The notes beneath the pieces are model-generated. The model was not told the origin of the DNA, ran no database searches, and was given only the letters and a program-made list of their open reading frames with translations. Of a stretch of DNA of 64,000 bases, positions 21,399 to 32,705 are shown in pieces; positions within the stretch are counted from its first letter, which is position 1, and each line of letters starts with the position of its first letter. The position numbers and the translations under genes are program-made. This DNA comes from Combretum micranthum (Eukaryota; Streptophyta; Magnoliopsida; Myrtales; Combretaceae), in assembly GCA_024138025.1 (NCBI GenBank), contig JAMXBD010000208.1, positions 558,001 through 622,000 of the forward strand. The letters are read 5' to 3'.

Positions 21399-24300
21399 AT
21401 GCAAAAAGAGGGCAGTTCTGGTTTTCCACATACATCTAGAATCCGTCACCGTAAACGATCAACTGAGGTTAGTTTTTTTTTTTTTTTGAGGAGCTGAATA
21501 GAACATTTCACTGGATGGCTTATTTCTACCTGTTTTCTTTGTTTGGATGATAGGCTATCCAAGAGACAGCAAATGGAAGCAATTTACTTGTTAATGATCA
21601 GATAAATATCATTCGATGCTGATCCGTGCATACTCATCAGTATGGATGATTGGTGGATTTGCTTTAATTATTTACTTGGGCCATCTGTGCATTACGGCCA
21701 TGGTTGTGGTCATTCAAATTTTTATGGCAAAGGAGCTGTTTAATTTGCTTAGGAGAGCCCATGAAGATAGAAGCCTTCCGGGCTTTAGGATGTTGAACTG
21801 GTAAGCTTTTGGCTGTTTTCTATGGGTATAATTCATTTTGTCTGCATTTTAATCATTTACTCATTACAAAATTCAGAGGAATTGGGAAACGTACTTATTA
21901 CTCAAGCGTTATTGCAAGAAGAATTTCTTAGTGCATGAAGTCTCTCTACTAGGTTTATACAAGCTAGTCATGCTAGCTGTTATTTTTGATGGTGCCCCAT
22001 TTTGTTAAGGTTATTGTTATTGTTTAAGACTTTTGTATAGCTCTTCTGCTAGATTGTTAGGTGCATATCAGTAAAACTGGAGAAAAGTAATGGATAGTGA
22101 TTCTATTGTAACAAGGAAAACGTTGAGAGAGATGTCAAAAGTTGAGAAACTGTCAATCATATGTGATTTCACTTGTTAAAATTGATCATGCATAATATTT
22201 CAAGAGTGTTGGCAATTATATCAACTAAGGAGGAACCACCTCTTAATGACCTACTCAAAGTCAAACTTGGTTGCAAAAAAGTATTTTTAAGATATATTAT
22301 TTCACTTAGGGCATATGTACTTTTGCAATTATATCATGTATGATAAACCTAAGGTTGCACCAAATACCTATGAATTAGTCTAAAATTTCAAAGCTGTGAT
22401 ACTCGTTTTCTTTGGAATCTTAATACAATTTCATTATGGTATAGTAACACTTTGTTTCAACAGATTTTTAACTATCACACTTAATTTTTTATTAGTATTG
22501 ACTTTCCCCATCTGAGTGTCCTTTTTTGGTAATTGGTAAATAACTAAAATTCATTCGGTGAGGATATCATTGGTCCACCCGAGTTTTCTTCTGTTAGGTG
22601 ATGTTATATTTTCTATTCAGTTAAAGTTTCCACAAATACCCCCCAACCCCCACAAAAAAAAAAAAAAAAAAAAAAAGGAAAATGCACCAAAAAACTTTTC
22701 CTCCATTGATGGACAATATATAAACAAATAAAAGTACAAGCCAGGAAGTGTGAGTTGCCACAAGCGCTACATGATATGACAACCAACAGTATCAAAACCA
22801 TTATCCATCTTCAAAGATTTTTGTGACCCATATCTAATATGCACCATTTGTTTTGCTTTTAGTAAGGGAAAGCAAAGTAAATAATATCTGGGAATAGAGG
22901 AGTCCATACTTGGTACCAGGATAATCAAATGTTTCAAGTACTGAAAATGGTATCTAAGTTGGCTCAGGGAACCACCTGACGTTCTATGGCCTTTTTTCCA
23001 GCTTGAAAGTTCCTTGAAAACCATAGTGCCTATACATGTTTCTTTTGTTGCTTTTTTTTTTTTTTTGGAGGAAATCAAAGGAATAAATAACTGTAAAATA
23101 GAATAGGCATTCTGGTTGGGTATTAGGATATCCAGAAGTTTTCAGGTGATGAAAATGGTAGTTTATGTTTCACCTCTATGGCACATTGATGTCACATTTT
23201 GGGTGTAGTTAAATATTTTCCTTTGGATGCTCAAAGAATATGATGCTTGAAGATTTTTTTACAAAGATGTTACTGGACATAGTGGTTCGTGCAACGGTCA
23301 TTTCTTTACTCAAAAACCATGCTACTCATTTCCAGCTTAGTGTTGCCATTGCCGTTAGTCCTGACTCAGTTTTTCTTAGGATGTGCATTGAGATTGATAA
23401 GTAGGCCATGTTTATTCACTTTTGCTTTGTCGATTAAGGTGAAGAATTGGCATTTGTGAGCTTTGTTTTGTCTTCTAGATTGACATGAAAAGCAGCACGT
23501 CCTCTTAATGAACAGAAAATATTGCATTTTCTACAGAAGGGAAACTTAGTGGGGATAGTTGACACAAATCAAAAACTCAATTAGTTTGTGGGAAAAACCA
23601 CTTGTAAGTTACGTTAATATGCAGTTATAAAGTATTCGGCTGAGGGAAGTAAATTAAACATAAAACATTCTTAAACCATAGTCTTGTTACAGAGACATCT
23701 TAAAATTTTCATCCAGAATGCCGGGGGTAGATGGCGTATGATTACCCTTGATTTTGGTTATGATCCTTTTCTCTTAAATATTTCTTGATGTAACATGTAA
23801 GTTGACGTTTAAATGGCAATTTAAGGAGGGATCACAATAATGGAAAAGGCATCTGGTTTTAACAAAGTATTATTATTAAGATATGAAGAGGTTGTATATG
23901 TGTTAATTATTCTTATTATTGTGATCTTAACGGATTATCCTTCAACCTTCTTGCCATTGAAGTAATGATAATATAATGTAGCTTTTAGATTAGGGAATAA
24001 ATCTTCTATTCTTATAATTATGTTCTGAATGGGGTGTAACTTTGATGCTTTTTTCCTTTGAACTAGTAATAAAATAAAACAAAAACAAACTTGGATTGTT
24101 AAGGAATGTAATTTAGATTTAATAGTTTTTGAAGCTAATTTTTAGTGATTATGTCTTTGTGTTCTCATCCAGAATGATTGGAGTAGATTGATTGTCATGA
24201 TCCCTGGAATCTGAATGACCATGCTCGTGGAAGAGGCATTTGATAATTACTCACTAATCGATTTCTTGTATGTATATACAGGCACTTTTTCTTCACTGCA

Positions 24301-27300
24301 ATGTTGTTTGTCTATGGACGGATTCTTAGCCAGAGACTCGTGAATACTGTCACACCTGACAAAATTTTATATCAGCTTGTCAGCAGTCTGATCAAATATC
24401 ATATGGTTATTTGTTATTTCCTCTATATTGCAGGTTTGTTATGCATGTTATATTATGTTCTACTGGTGTATATTAGTTGATGGTTACTTTACTTGTCTAC
24501 GTAGTATGCTTATTTTTTGCTTATAGGGTATCATTTGTACCCTGCTATGAGATGGGTGTTTGTTTTAAGTTCTTGACTTTGATTAATAGAGTACTTACAC
24601 GAGTTTATTTGTCGTGAAAATTTATCTGTTGATAGACAATTCTGAATTTATTGGTTTTCATCACTGCTCAGGTTTCATATGGTTCATTCTTACACTAAAA
24701 AAGAAGATGTACAAATATCAGTTTGGGCAGTACGCATGGACCCATATGATTCTGATTGTGGTGTTTACACAATCATCCTTCACTGTGGCCAATATTTTTG
24801 AAGGGATTTTCTGGTAAGTTCTCAAGTTTGCTTACTATTCATAAATCACCTTACAAGACCGGCAGATTTTTACCTTAATAATGACTTTCTGTACTGGATT
24901 TATGTAAGAAAATTGCAGTATTGCATATTCATAAAATATCAGAAAATTGAGTACTGCATATTCTTAATGTAAAATGTGGGTTCCTGTGTTTGTTGCCTTC
25001 CTGGTTTCATGAGTGAGTCTTTTTTTTTTTTTTTAATATTTATATTATATATATTTGATGCCTTAGGTTTAAGTGAGGATTGAGGGCTGTCTCTTCATTA
25101 ACAAAGTCAAACTTTTGACCTAATTCCTCTTCACTAACAAAGTCAAACTTTTGACCTAATTCCTCTTCCTTCAGGTTTCTGCTTCCAGCAACACTCATAG
25201 TGATCAATGACATTGCAGCATATTTCTTTGGCTTCTTTTTTGGAAGAACCCCATTGATCAAGTTATCTCCAAAGAAAACTTGGGAGGGCTTCATTGGAGC
25301 ATCTTTTAGCACCATCATCTCTGCTTTTGTGGTAAGAAAGAATTAACTCATTATAAGGGTTTGTTTGTTTGGTTTTTTTTGGCAGATACAAACACTTTTG
25401 TAAAACTTTTTTCTAACAAATTATTTATCAATAAATAGATATAGATAAAAAAAAAAATTGGCAGTTCTCATAAAAGATCAAATATAGATAAAATATAGAT
25501 GTAAATCGGACATATTTATACATATCATTTTGAAAAAGATACAGATACAGATGAAAAACAGACCACCCAAATAGACTCATAGATGATTTTCCTTTTGTAT
25601 TTTTTTCTATTTTAGTTGTGGGAAAAAAAAAAAAAACTGAACCTACCCAAAATATTTTCAATTTTTTGATAATTATATTACTAGTTTTTTACTTTTTTTT
25701 TTGTTATTTAGTGTATTTTAACTTATGTGTTAATAAAATAAAAAACTTTCATCCTTGGTAGTACTTCATTTGCTGGAAATGGCCGACTGTTTTATAGGTT
25801 CTCATAAAGTTGTGTTTGTAACTGATATTTATTGACTCGCAATGCAAGATGAATACAACACTGAATTTTCTCACAAAATATATACACATATATATTCCCT
25901 CTAGAACGAGCCCAAATTTGTAGTAATTCAAAATAGGTAAGCACAGTATTATAATCAGCAAGATTGTGATTGAATCTGATTTTTCTTTAGAAAGACCAGA
26001 AACATATAATTCTTTGTGTTCTTCTAAGTATTGGAACTAGCTGAGCATTTCTTTCTCTTTTTTTTAATAATCATCTTTGTGTGTGCAAACAAAAATCAGT
26101 CTACTTCAGCAATTAGTGTTAGAGATTGCTTTGGAAGATTGTGGTCAGCATAAACATTTAAATTGCTAGTGCTGAATTTTTGCAGCTTGCCAACATCATG
26201 GGTCGTTTTCAGTGGCTGACTTGTCCACGGAAGGTAACATGTTGAGCAAGCTGTTTTATACGAAGAAACAGTGTTTCTAGGGTAAGCTTACATCAGCAAT
26301 TTTTTTTCACACAAAATTTGTGCAGGATTTATCCACTGGTTGGCTTGAATGTGATCCTGGTCCTTTGTTCAAGCCGGATTACAATTTACCAGGAGTTCCT
26401 GAATGGGTGAGTAAGCCAGTCACTTTCATCTGAGGCTTACAACTTTCATTTATTTAAGATTTTCTGAATTTTATTGAATGTCTTCGTTGTAGGACCTAGG
26501 GTGTTAGCTTGTGTTGCTTCTTTGTATTGTGCTTGATTTTCATGCCTGTGTATCATCCTTATGATGTCTTAGCTTTTCTTGCTTCTTGTATTTGTATTTT
26601 CCCCTAGGGTTGATGACCAACTTCTTCTTCTTCTTCTTCTTCTTCTCTCTTTCTCTGTCTCAGGGGGAGGGTTGGTGTGGGGTTTTGTGAAATGTCAGGT
26701 GTCAACTTGATTTGAGAACTTGACCAGGAAACCTTTTACTTAGTACCGGCTCCATTTCAAATTGCCAGAGTAGCCCTACAATTATAGTGGCATTTGCTAG
26801 CTGCAGTGTTATCTGCTCATTAGGAATTAAATGACTTTCTATCTTTGATCATCTAATGCCCTGTCGTGTTTTGTAGGTCGTCTCTATTTTGTCGACCAAT
26901 CTACTTATTTTTTCCCTAAAATCTTGACAAATAATTCCCATGTCATCCTTAAATGAATATCTTGGTTCTGGGAACTAGTCTTTCTACTTAATCTTTACTT
27001 GATTAGGTTCAGAAGAATTGTGGGAGCAGACCAGAGAGTATATGGTTTATCTGGAAGAAGCATTTGCCCAAAAGCCATATTAGATTATTTGCAAGCAGTT
27101 AATATGAGGAATTGACTAAACAAAGCATTTTTCATGGACTTCCTTGAATTTGTTACCTGACTCTGTATACTTATTGAAATTAGTGGAAATGATCGTGGTA
27201 TCACATAGACAGCCTGTGCCTGAGGTTCCATAGTTTCTGGAGTGGCAAAAGGAAGTCTCCCTTCCAAAACTGTATGCTAAATTGTGATTGGTGTGTCATT

Positions 27301-27516
27301 TGTGTGTAGCGTTTAAAATTGAGGCATTGTTGTCATATGTATTCCAGAAGTTGTTATTTCTTGATCTTGTTGCATTTTGAGTTATTGGGCCCATCTTCTT
27401 ATCTTTCAAAGAGGAAACCTGTTATATGATCTTTTTTGTGCATCGCAGGATAGGCAAAGTTGTCATTTTACAGAACAAAAGAGAATCCAATAATACTTTA
27501 TAAATCCAAAAGGAGG

Positions 27517-27570
<54 letters not shown>

Positions 27571-30500
27571 CCAATAATTAACTTTTCTCAAGAGTGTATC
27601 ATTCCAAACCTGAAGAATGAATTGCTATTATTGCAATTAAGTGTGTTATTAAATTAAAGAGCAAAGCTGCTATATGATCTTTCTCGAGGATTAGGCAATG
27701 TTGTTATGTCCATATAAGAATAAGAGTATTGAAAGATTACCTGTCATTTGTAAGTGTTGTATGACCAGCTTTTCTCAAGAAAGTGCATCCTTCGAAACCT
27801 GAAGGCTGAAGTATTATTTGATGTTTTTAATTGCTTCTATGCTTCTTTTCTTTTCATCTTCTTGTCTGGCCAACTTTAGATGTATAAGCTTATATTTGCT
27901 GATGATAAACCAGTAGAATGAAATGAAGTTCTTCTCAAATGCTGGAAACGTTGGAGTGTTGTAGGGGAGATATTGTATTTATTGACAATTACTTTTTTAA
28001 TTATTGCCTTGCACACAATATGACTTCCAGCAAATCTGTTTCTGTCATTTCATATTTCATGTAATTACTCGGCAATCCATGTGAAGAACAGATGACATAA
28101 CTTACTTATTTGATTATGTGTTTCTTCTGATCCATACTCTTGTCAATTTTGGTTGTTGCAGTTCCCTTGGAAAGAAATTTCTATTATGCCTGTTCAGTGG
28201 CATGCTTTATGCATTGGATTGTTTGCATCTATAATAGCACCTTTTGGAGGTTTCTTTGCGAGTGGTTTTAAAAGGGCCTTTAAAGTTAAGGTACACACAC
28301 ACACACACACGCACACATTTCTTTCAGATTGTATGTCAATATGATTGCTTAATTACATACTTTAGGCATTTGACGCATTCACAACCATCTTTCTGCTGCA
28401 GGATTTTGGTGATAGCATTCCTGGACATGGTGGTATAACAGATAGGATGGATTGCCAGGTACTTTGTTATATCATTTGAGGTTTTTGGCTTTGAAAGATT
28501 ATATGTGTAGTTCTATCCAAAGGTGCTTCATTTGCTTGTTTTCATAGTTTGTTATTCTATTCCTTGCCTTGCTAAAGAATGTAGTTGGCAGAAATGAATG
28601 GGTTCTTCGTATATATATTTTAAGGGATTTTTTAGCTGTCATTGGGTTTATCACGTATAGAGGTGTTCTTATGGTTCTTGGTCTTAAGACAGTTACAGGA
28701 TGAGTCATACCCGAGTATTTCTTTTAACTTGTCGGAATTTCTCTCATTCTTAGGAAACCTGTTGGTTTGAGGGTCCAATGTTCATTTGAAAGATTTCTGA
28801 TCTCGTAAATAATGAAAAGAAAAATAATTGATGAGAATTCTTGCTTGTAATATTTCTCTATAAAATAAGTATTACTGACTTTTAACTGCCACACACATAT
28901 ATATATATATTATATATATTGGCAGAAATAAGGCATTCCTTAAAATTGAATATTCCCTGAATAAACTCATAAGCCCCAAAGTAATAAAAATAGACGTAGT
29001 GACCCCCGTATTATCACTAGTTCTTATAGAAACCTTTACTGATGAATTCATTTATAACATTACTCCCAGCTTAAAGAGAAAGCTTGTCCTCAAGTGTGGG
29101 TCAGGGAATGCTTCCTTGGAATCACAATATGGAATTCCCAAGTTGATTTTTAAGGCAAAACCCCTGCCCCATTGAACAAGGACTTGGGGACAGCCATGAT
29201 TAACATGAGAGCGCAAAATGATCAGAGGAGTTGGAACAACATTTTGATAGCAAGGGTAGGTAGGTTTGGTGTTGGAGAAGGTGGCTCCCCAACAAACTTC
29301 AATAATAATGAAATTTGAAAACGTCATCATTTGCTATCATCCATAAGAGATAACTGATATGACACCTTGCCAATTTGGTGAAGTAACTTAAATGTCCCAT
29401 GGAATCCAGGAGCTGGCTTTTGATTGAATTCTCTTGCCACAGACAATTGGTGATACAGATTATTGTTCCTTCACCAATTTCTTTATGATTAGAATCATAC
29501 TGTTGCTTCAGTTTTTTGGTGCTGCTGCTTATGATCCTGCTTCTCTTATGGATCCACACCGCTATGACAATGTATGATCAACTTATCAATTCAGTAGAGT
29601 GGGATGCATAAGAAAGATGATGTTGCGGATTATGCCTTTAGACTACTTGAAAGGTGTTATCTGAAGCAAAGGAAGTAATGTAACATTTATCTAGCCTAAG
29701 GTAGCTATTGGATCCATTTTTTTGACTGACCACATATGAAACATTGTAGAAACATCTTGATAGTGTGGTTGACCGCCTCTATATGCCATTGGTTTGTTAT
29801 TGGTATGCAGAAGGAAAAGTTCCTACTAAAATTTATTGGTGAAACCTTAGAGAGGGCGTTAGCCACGCTCATAGCTTATAAGGATGCACCAGAGGAATGA
29901 GCTGCATATATCTTGTGTTGTTTTGGGGGGGTTTGTGTGGGGGGTTTGGGGGTGTGGTAATTTCTAAAACTAACAAAACATACCTACCAGTAGGCATAGG
30001 CAACCCACTAATAAAGTCCTGTAAAGATGTCTGAGACACCGGAACTCCTAAAGAATTCAATAAATTGGTTGGATGGAGATTGTTCTGTTTTATTTCAATG
30101 ATATATCTGACTCCTGACAAACGAACTTGTGGATTGCAAACTTGAAATGCTTCCAATGAAAAATCAGCTCAGTTCTATGGGAAGTTTATTGTCATGCATA
30201 GGTGACAGAGAGGAAGTGGGGAGCAGATATACTTGAATAATCTCTCTGTCCTAGACAAGCCATAAGCCTCTCTCTTCTGCCTCAGAGTTCCCAAAATTCA
30301 TCGGACTCATCAATTTTGGATTTATCAGCTTCTAATAAAAATCAATGGCATAGAGGTAGCACAAAGACCTCCAACATCTTCTCTTCTTCTGGAAAGAGCA
30401 TTTGCTGCCTTATTTAAAGATCCTGCTTAAACTCCCCTAAAATGTTAAACCTCATCAGTCTACTCAAACAGTGCTGTTGTGGCGGTCTTTATTTTCTGCT

Positions 30501-31531
30501 TCTAAAATTATTTAGGGCTGTAGTGATCCATCTATCCTATGGAGCAGCAGCCCTGAAAATGAGGCATCTACTGCTGAACTTCCTTTATAAGGCCAATAGG
30601 TTCCCTTTCATAAGCTGGCAATTTGGTCATGATGCCTTGCTAATTTTGAGCTGTTAAATGCGACTGGATGGCCCTGTTGATGCAGTACTGCTCCTATCCC
30701 TGTCGTTGTGCATCACATTAGACAACTAATTTTAATCCTGAAATTGCTGGACCTGTACTAGAAAGAGCAAGTGAAAATTTAGTTCATTCTAGTATGACTT
30801 ATTTATGAAAATTTGGATTCTGAAATGAAAATGATAAAAACATAGGTTCTGAAATGAACAAGTGAAAATTATCTTATTCTAGTATATGTTCTTGTAATTC
30901 TTTGGCAAGCTGTTACACAGTGTTACCAGTCACCATCTTCCACACACACAGTTTGTCTAGTTTATAGAACGTTTTTGAATGGCAAGCAGCAGAATAACTA
31001 CACATGAATCTTGGAAACAGAAAGCTCAGTTATAATATTTCTATATGGTGAACTAATTTATTATTATTTCATACTATTTGAATAATATAAGATTGAGTCT
31101 CAATTCAATGAAAGATTGGAAAAGGAGGGTGCTCTTCTTCTTAATATCTTCTTGATGATGCCTTAAAGTTTTAAACTTACTTAAGAATCAAGTGTCTTTA
31201 CAACGGAATTATATGCAAGTAGCAAAAGCCCATCAGCTAATGATCTTTTGTGGCCTTATGTAGATGGTAATGGCAGTGTTTGCATATATCTACCACCAGT
31301 CGTTTGTTGTGTCTCAGAGTTTGTCTGTTGACACAATCTTGGAGCAGGTATTTATGATTGATTTACACCAAAGATATATGCTTCTCATTTCTCATGCCTA
31401 ATAGTTTTTCCATCTTTTGGGTATTGGTGACATTTCTGTAGATTTTGATGTACCTTAGCTTGGAGGAACAACATGCCTTACTTGGGAAGCTCCAGCAACT
31501 TCTCCAATCTAGAATGGTGGGGCAGTCTTAG
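21399..31531 (+). CDS. CDS1: CDP-diacylglycerol synthase (phosphatidate cytidylyltransferase)
   Basis: The enzyme makes CDP-diacylglycerol from phosphatidate and CTP in the ER membrane, the precursor of phosphatidylinositol, phosphatidylglycerol and cardiolipin. Coding exons: 21399-21467, 21554-21800, 24282-24433, 24672-24813, 25175-25331, 26186-26233, 26326-26406, 28162-28290, 28402-28458, 31264-31347, 31442-31531, all with GT-AG borders. The product is about 418 residues, close to plant CDS1 proteins. It has a hydrophilic N-terminus, then several hydrophobic segments ([51 protein letters not shown]). The family signature, residues about 333-359, straddles exons 8 and 9 and is complete: S-x-F-K-R, K-D, then [11 protein letters not shown]. 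One base appears to be missing in exon 2 near 21600, after VNDQ and before KYHS; adding one base makes the exon total divisible by three. The gene is otherwise intact. The ATG was chosen because the short N-terminal exon matches the family's RHRKRS-type start. Confidence 0.93.
22654..22676 (+). repeat. Poly-A tract in CDS1 intron
   Basis: About 23 A residues follow a C-rich stretch in the second coding intron. No retroelement body is recognisable 5' of it. Confidence 0.8.
25091..25174 (+). repeat. 36-bp tandem duplication at the intron 4 acceptor
   Basis: Two 36-base copies (25091-25126 and 25127-25162, two differences at most) are followed by a third partial copy, CTCTTCCTTCAG, that ends at the exon 5 acceptor. 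Each copy carries a CTAATTC-like branch candidate and a CTCTTC pyrimidine tract, so the 3' splice region has been duplicated. Confidence 0.85.
25355..25585 (+). repeat. MITE-like dispersed repeat, copy 1 (CDS1 intron 5)
   Basis: The core (gataaaa..., 'aaaagatcaaatatagataa', 'gacatatttatacat', 'agatacagatgaaaaacaga') recurs with few changes at 37790-38068. Both copies start with a TTTG/TTCGG-rich end and end with ACCACCCAA/ACCATCCAA-type sequence, which are roughly complementary, as in small non-autonomous DNA transposons. The ends are approximate. Confidence 0.55.
26621..26646 (+). repeat. (CTT)n microsatellite
   Basis: There are eight to nine CTT repeats in CDS1 intron 7, followed by CT-rich sequence. 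Confidence 0.9.
27519..27568 (+). repeat. (GA)n microsatellite
   Basis: About 25 GA repeats lie in CDS1 intron 7. Confidence 0.95.
28291..28317 (+). repeat. (CA)n microsatellite at intron 8 donor
   Basis: The repeat begins inside the donor itself (AAG|GTACACAC...), so repeat-length change happens immediately beside the 5' splice site of intron 8. Confidence 0.85.
28950..30160 (-). mobile_element. Antisense Ty3/gypsy fragment in CDS1 intron 9
   Basis: On the minus strand, 30160 to 29870 contains the integrase-core entry block [13 protein letters not shown] and, further on, HPYKL, as in gypsy integrases (usually DFI-GLP...HFIPL-HPY). From 29560 down to 29300 comes the integrase C-terminal region ([13 protein letters not shown]; then frame-shifted L-VARE-N-KPAPGF-like text). 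From 29330 down to 29050 comes a chromo-like tail (QVLVQW, then EAFPDPHLR and LGVML). Large internal deletions and stops are present. It is non-functional and opposite in direction to the host gene. An LTR probably adjoins on each side but I cannot delimit it. Confidence 0.65.
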
Positions 31532-32010
31532 ACAATCAGAGGATATCTTGTTGCAACATGGAAGTTCTTTTTCTTGGCCGCCTTCCCTGTGGTGCTGTAA
31601 ACATGTTTGCTCATGGCAGTTTGATGTAAAAGCGATTTAATGTCTGTATATGTGCTCCTTTCTAGGATAGGTAAGTCAAAAAGATGGATTCATTCCAGAG
31701 CCATGATCTGTATAGTGAATATATGCCATTTTAGCTAATTCAGCAAACCTGCTGACCATTTTAAGCAGATAGAAATAGTATCAATATTTTTCTCCATCTG
31801 CGAGGCGATTGGCATAATTTTTCTTATATTTGTCTGTCTGTTAGGCAATGATATTTTTGTCAATCCATGGTGTGAAATGGCCATTTACCATTTTCATTTT
31901 GAAGATTAATAATCATATATGTGAATTGAGGCCATTGCTTATTTTTCATTACATGGCTCTTGATAAATTTTACAGATTCTTCTTGTGCAAGTGGAGGTAT
32001 GTATGTGCTT
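31532..32010 (+). other. Probable 3' UTR of CDS1
   Basis: After the TAG at 31529-31531 the sequence is non-coding. AATAAA-like signals are weak here (for example 'gattaataat' near 31903), so the polyadenylation site is not fixed. Pyrimidine-rich and T-rich stretches are typical of plant 3' ends. Confidence 0.4.
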
Positions 32011-32525
32011 CCTTGAAGATTTTGATTGGTTTAAACAACTTAGAAGTTCTTACATGTATGTATGTGTGTGTATATATACGTATTGAGCTATGCCAATTCT
32101 TAACTTCCTACCCTAATCATTTCACCGGAGCTATTTGAGGAGAGTATGCGAAGTTTTGTGCTTGTGTGGTGGGGGACTGGGTTTTTGGCTAAGCACACAC
32201 TTTTAAGATTTACTTTTAAATAATCTACGTTTTACTTCAAAAAGTTTTTGGTCAAATAAAAACTTAAAGGAAACCTGAAAGCGTCAAGATCCCAATATAT
32301 TAGTCATCCCTTTAAAATTATGGATAATAGCTAAATGATACATAAATGATGTCTTTTGTTTAATTTTAGTAACATTTTATACTTGCTGAAAGTGAGAGGA
32401 TCTCGTTAATTGTAAGTTATATTGTATGGTTTGATTTGATTCGATTCATCTGGATAAGGCATGTGTCATGTCCCAAGCACAAGGTGTGATTCTTACACCG
32501 ACAAAAACATGGTAATGATCATATA

Positions 32526-32705
32526 CCTCCTAAAAATCACAATTGATTGAATAATTTCTAAATGAGCTCTCAGCTTTACCATCAATTACATAATTTGTCA
32601 GATCAATAGAAGTTACCTCCTAAAAATCACCATTGATTGCATAATTTCTATATGAGCTCTCAAGCTTTACCATCAATTACATAATTTGTAAGGTCAATAG
32701 AAGTT
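32526..32705 (+). repeat. Two-copy tandem repeat, about 90 bp
   Basis: The block beginning CCTCCTAAAAATCAC at 32526 is repeated at about 32615 with roughly 92% identity, down to GGTCAATAGAAGTT. Both copies contain GAGCTCTCA and ACATAATTTGT. Confidence 0.85.

Noticed and set aside
31848..32138. 96-codon frame after CDS1
   Set aside because: It lies in the 3' UTR region, has no recognisable family and is rich in hydrophobic low-complexity text.
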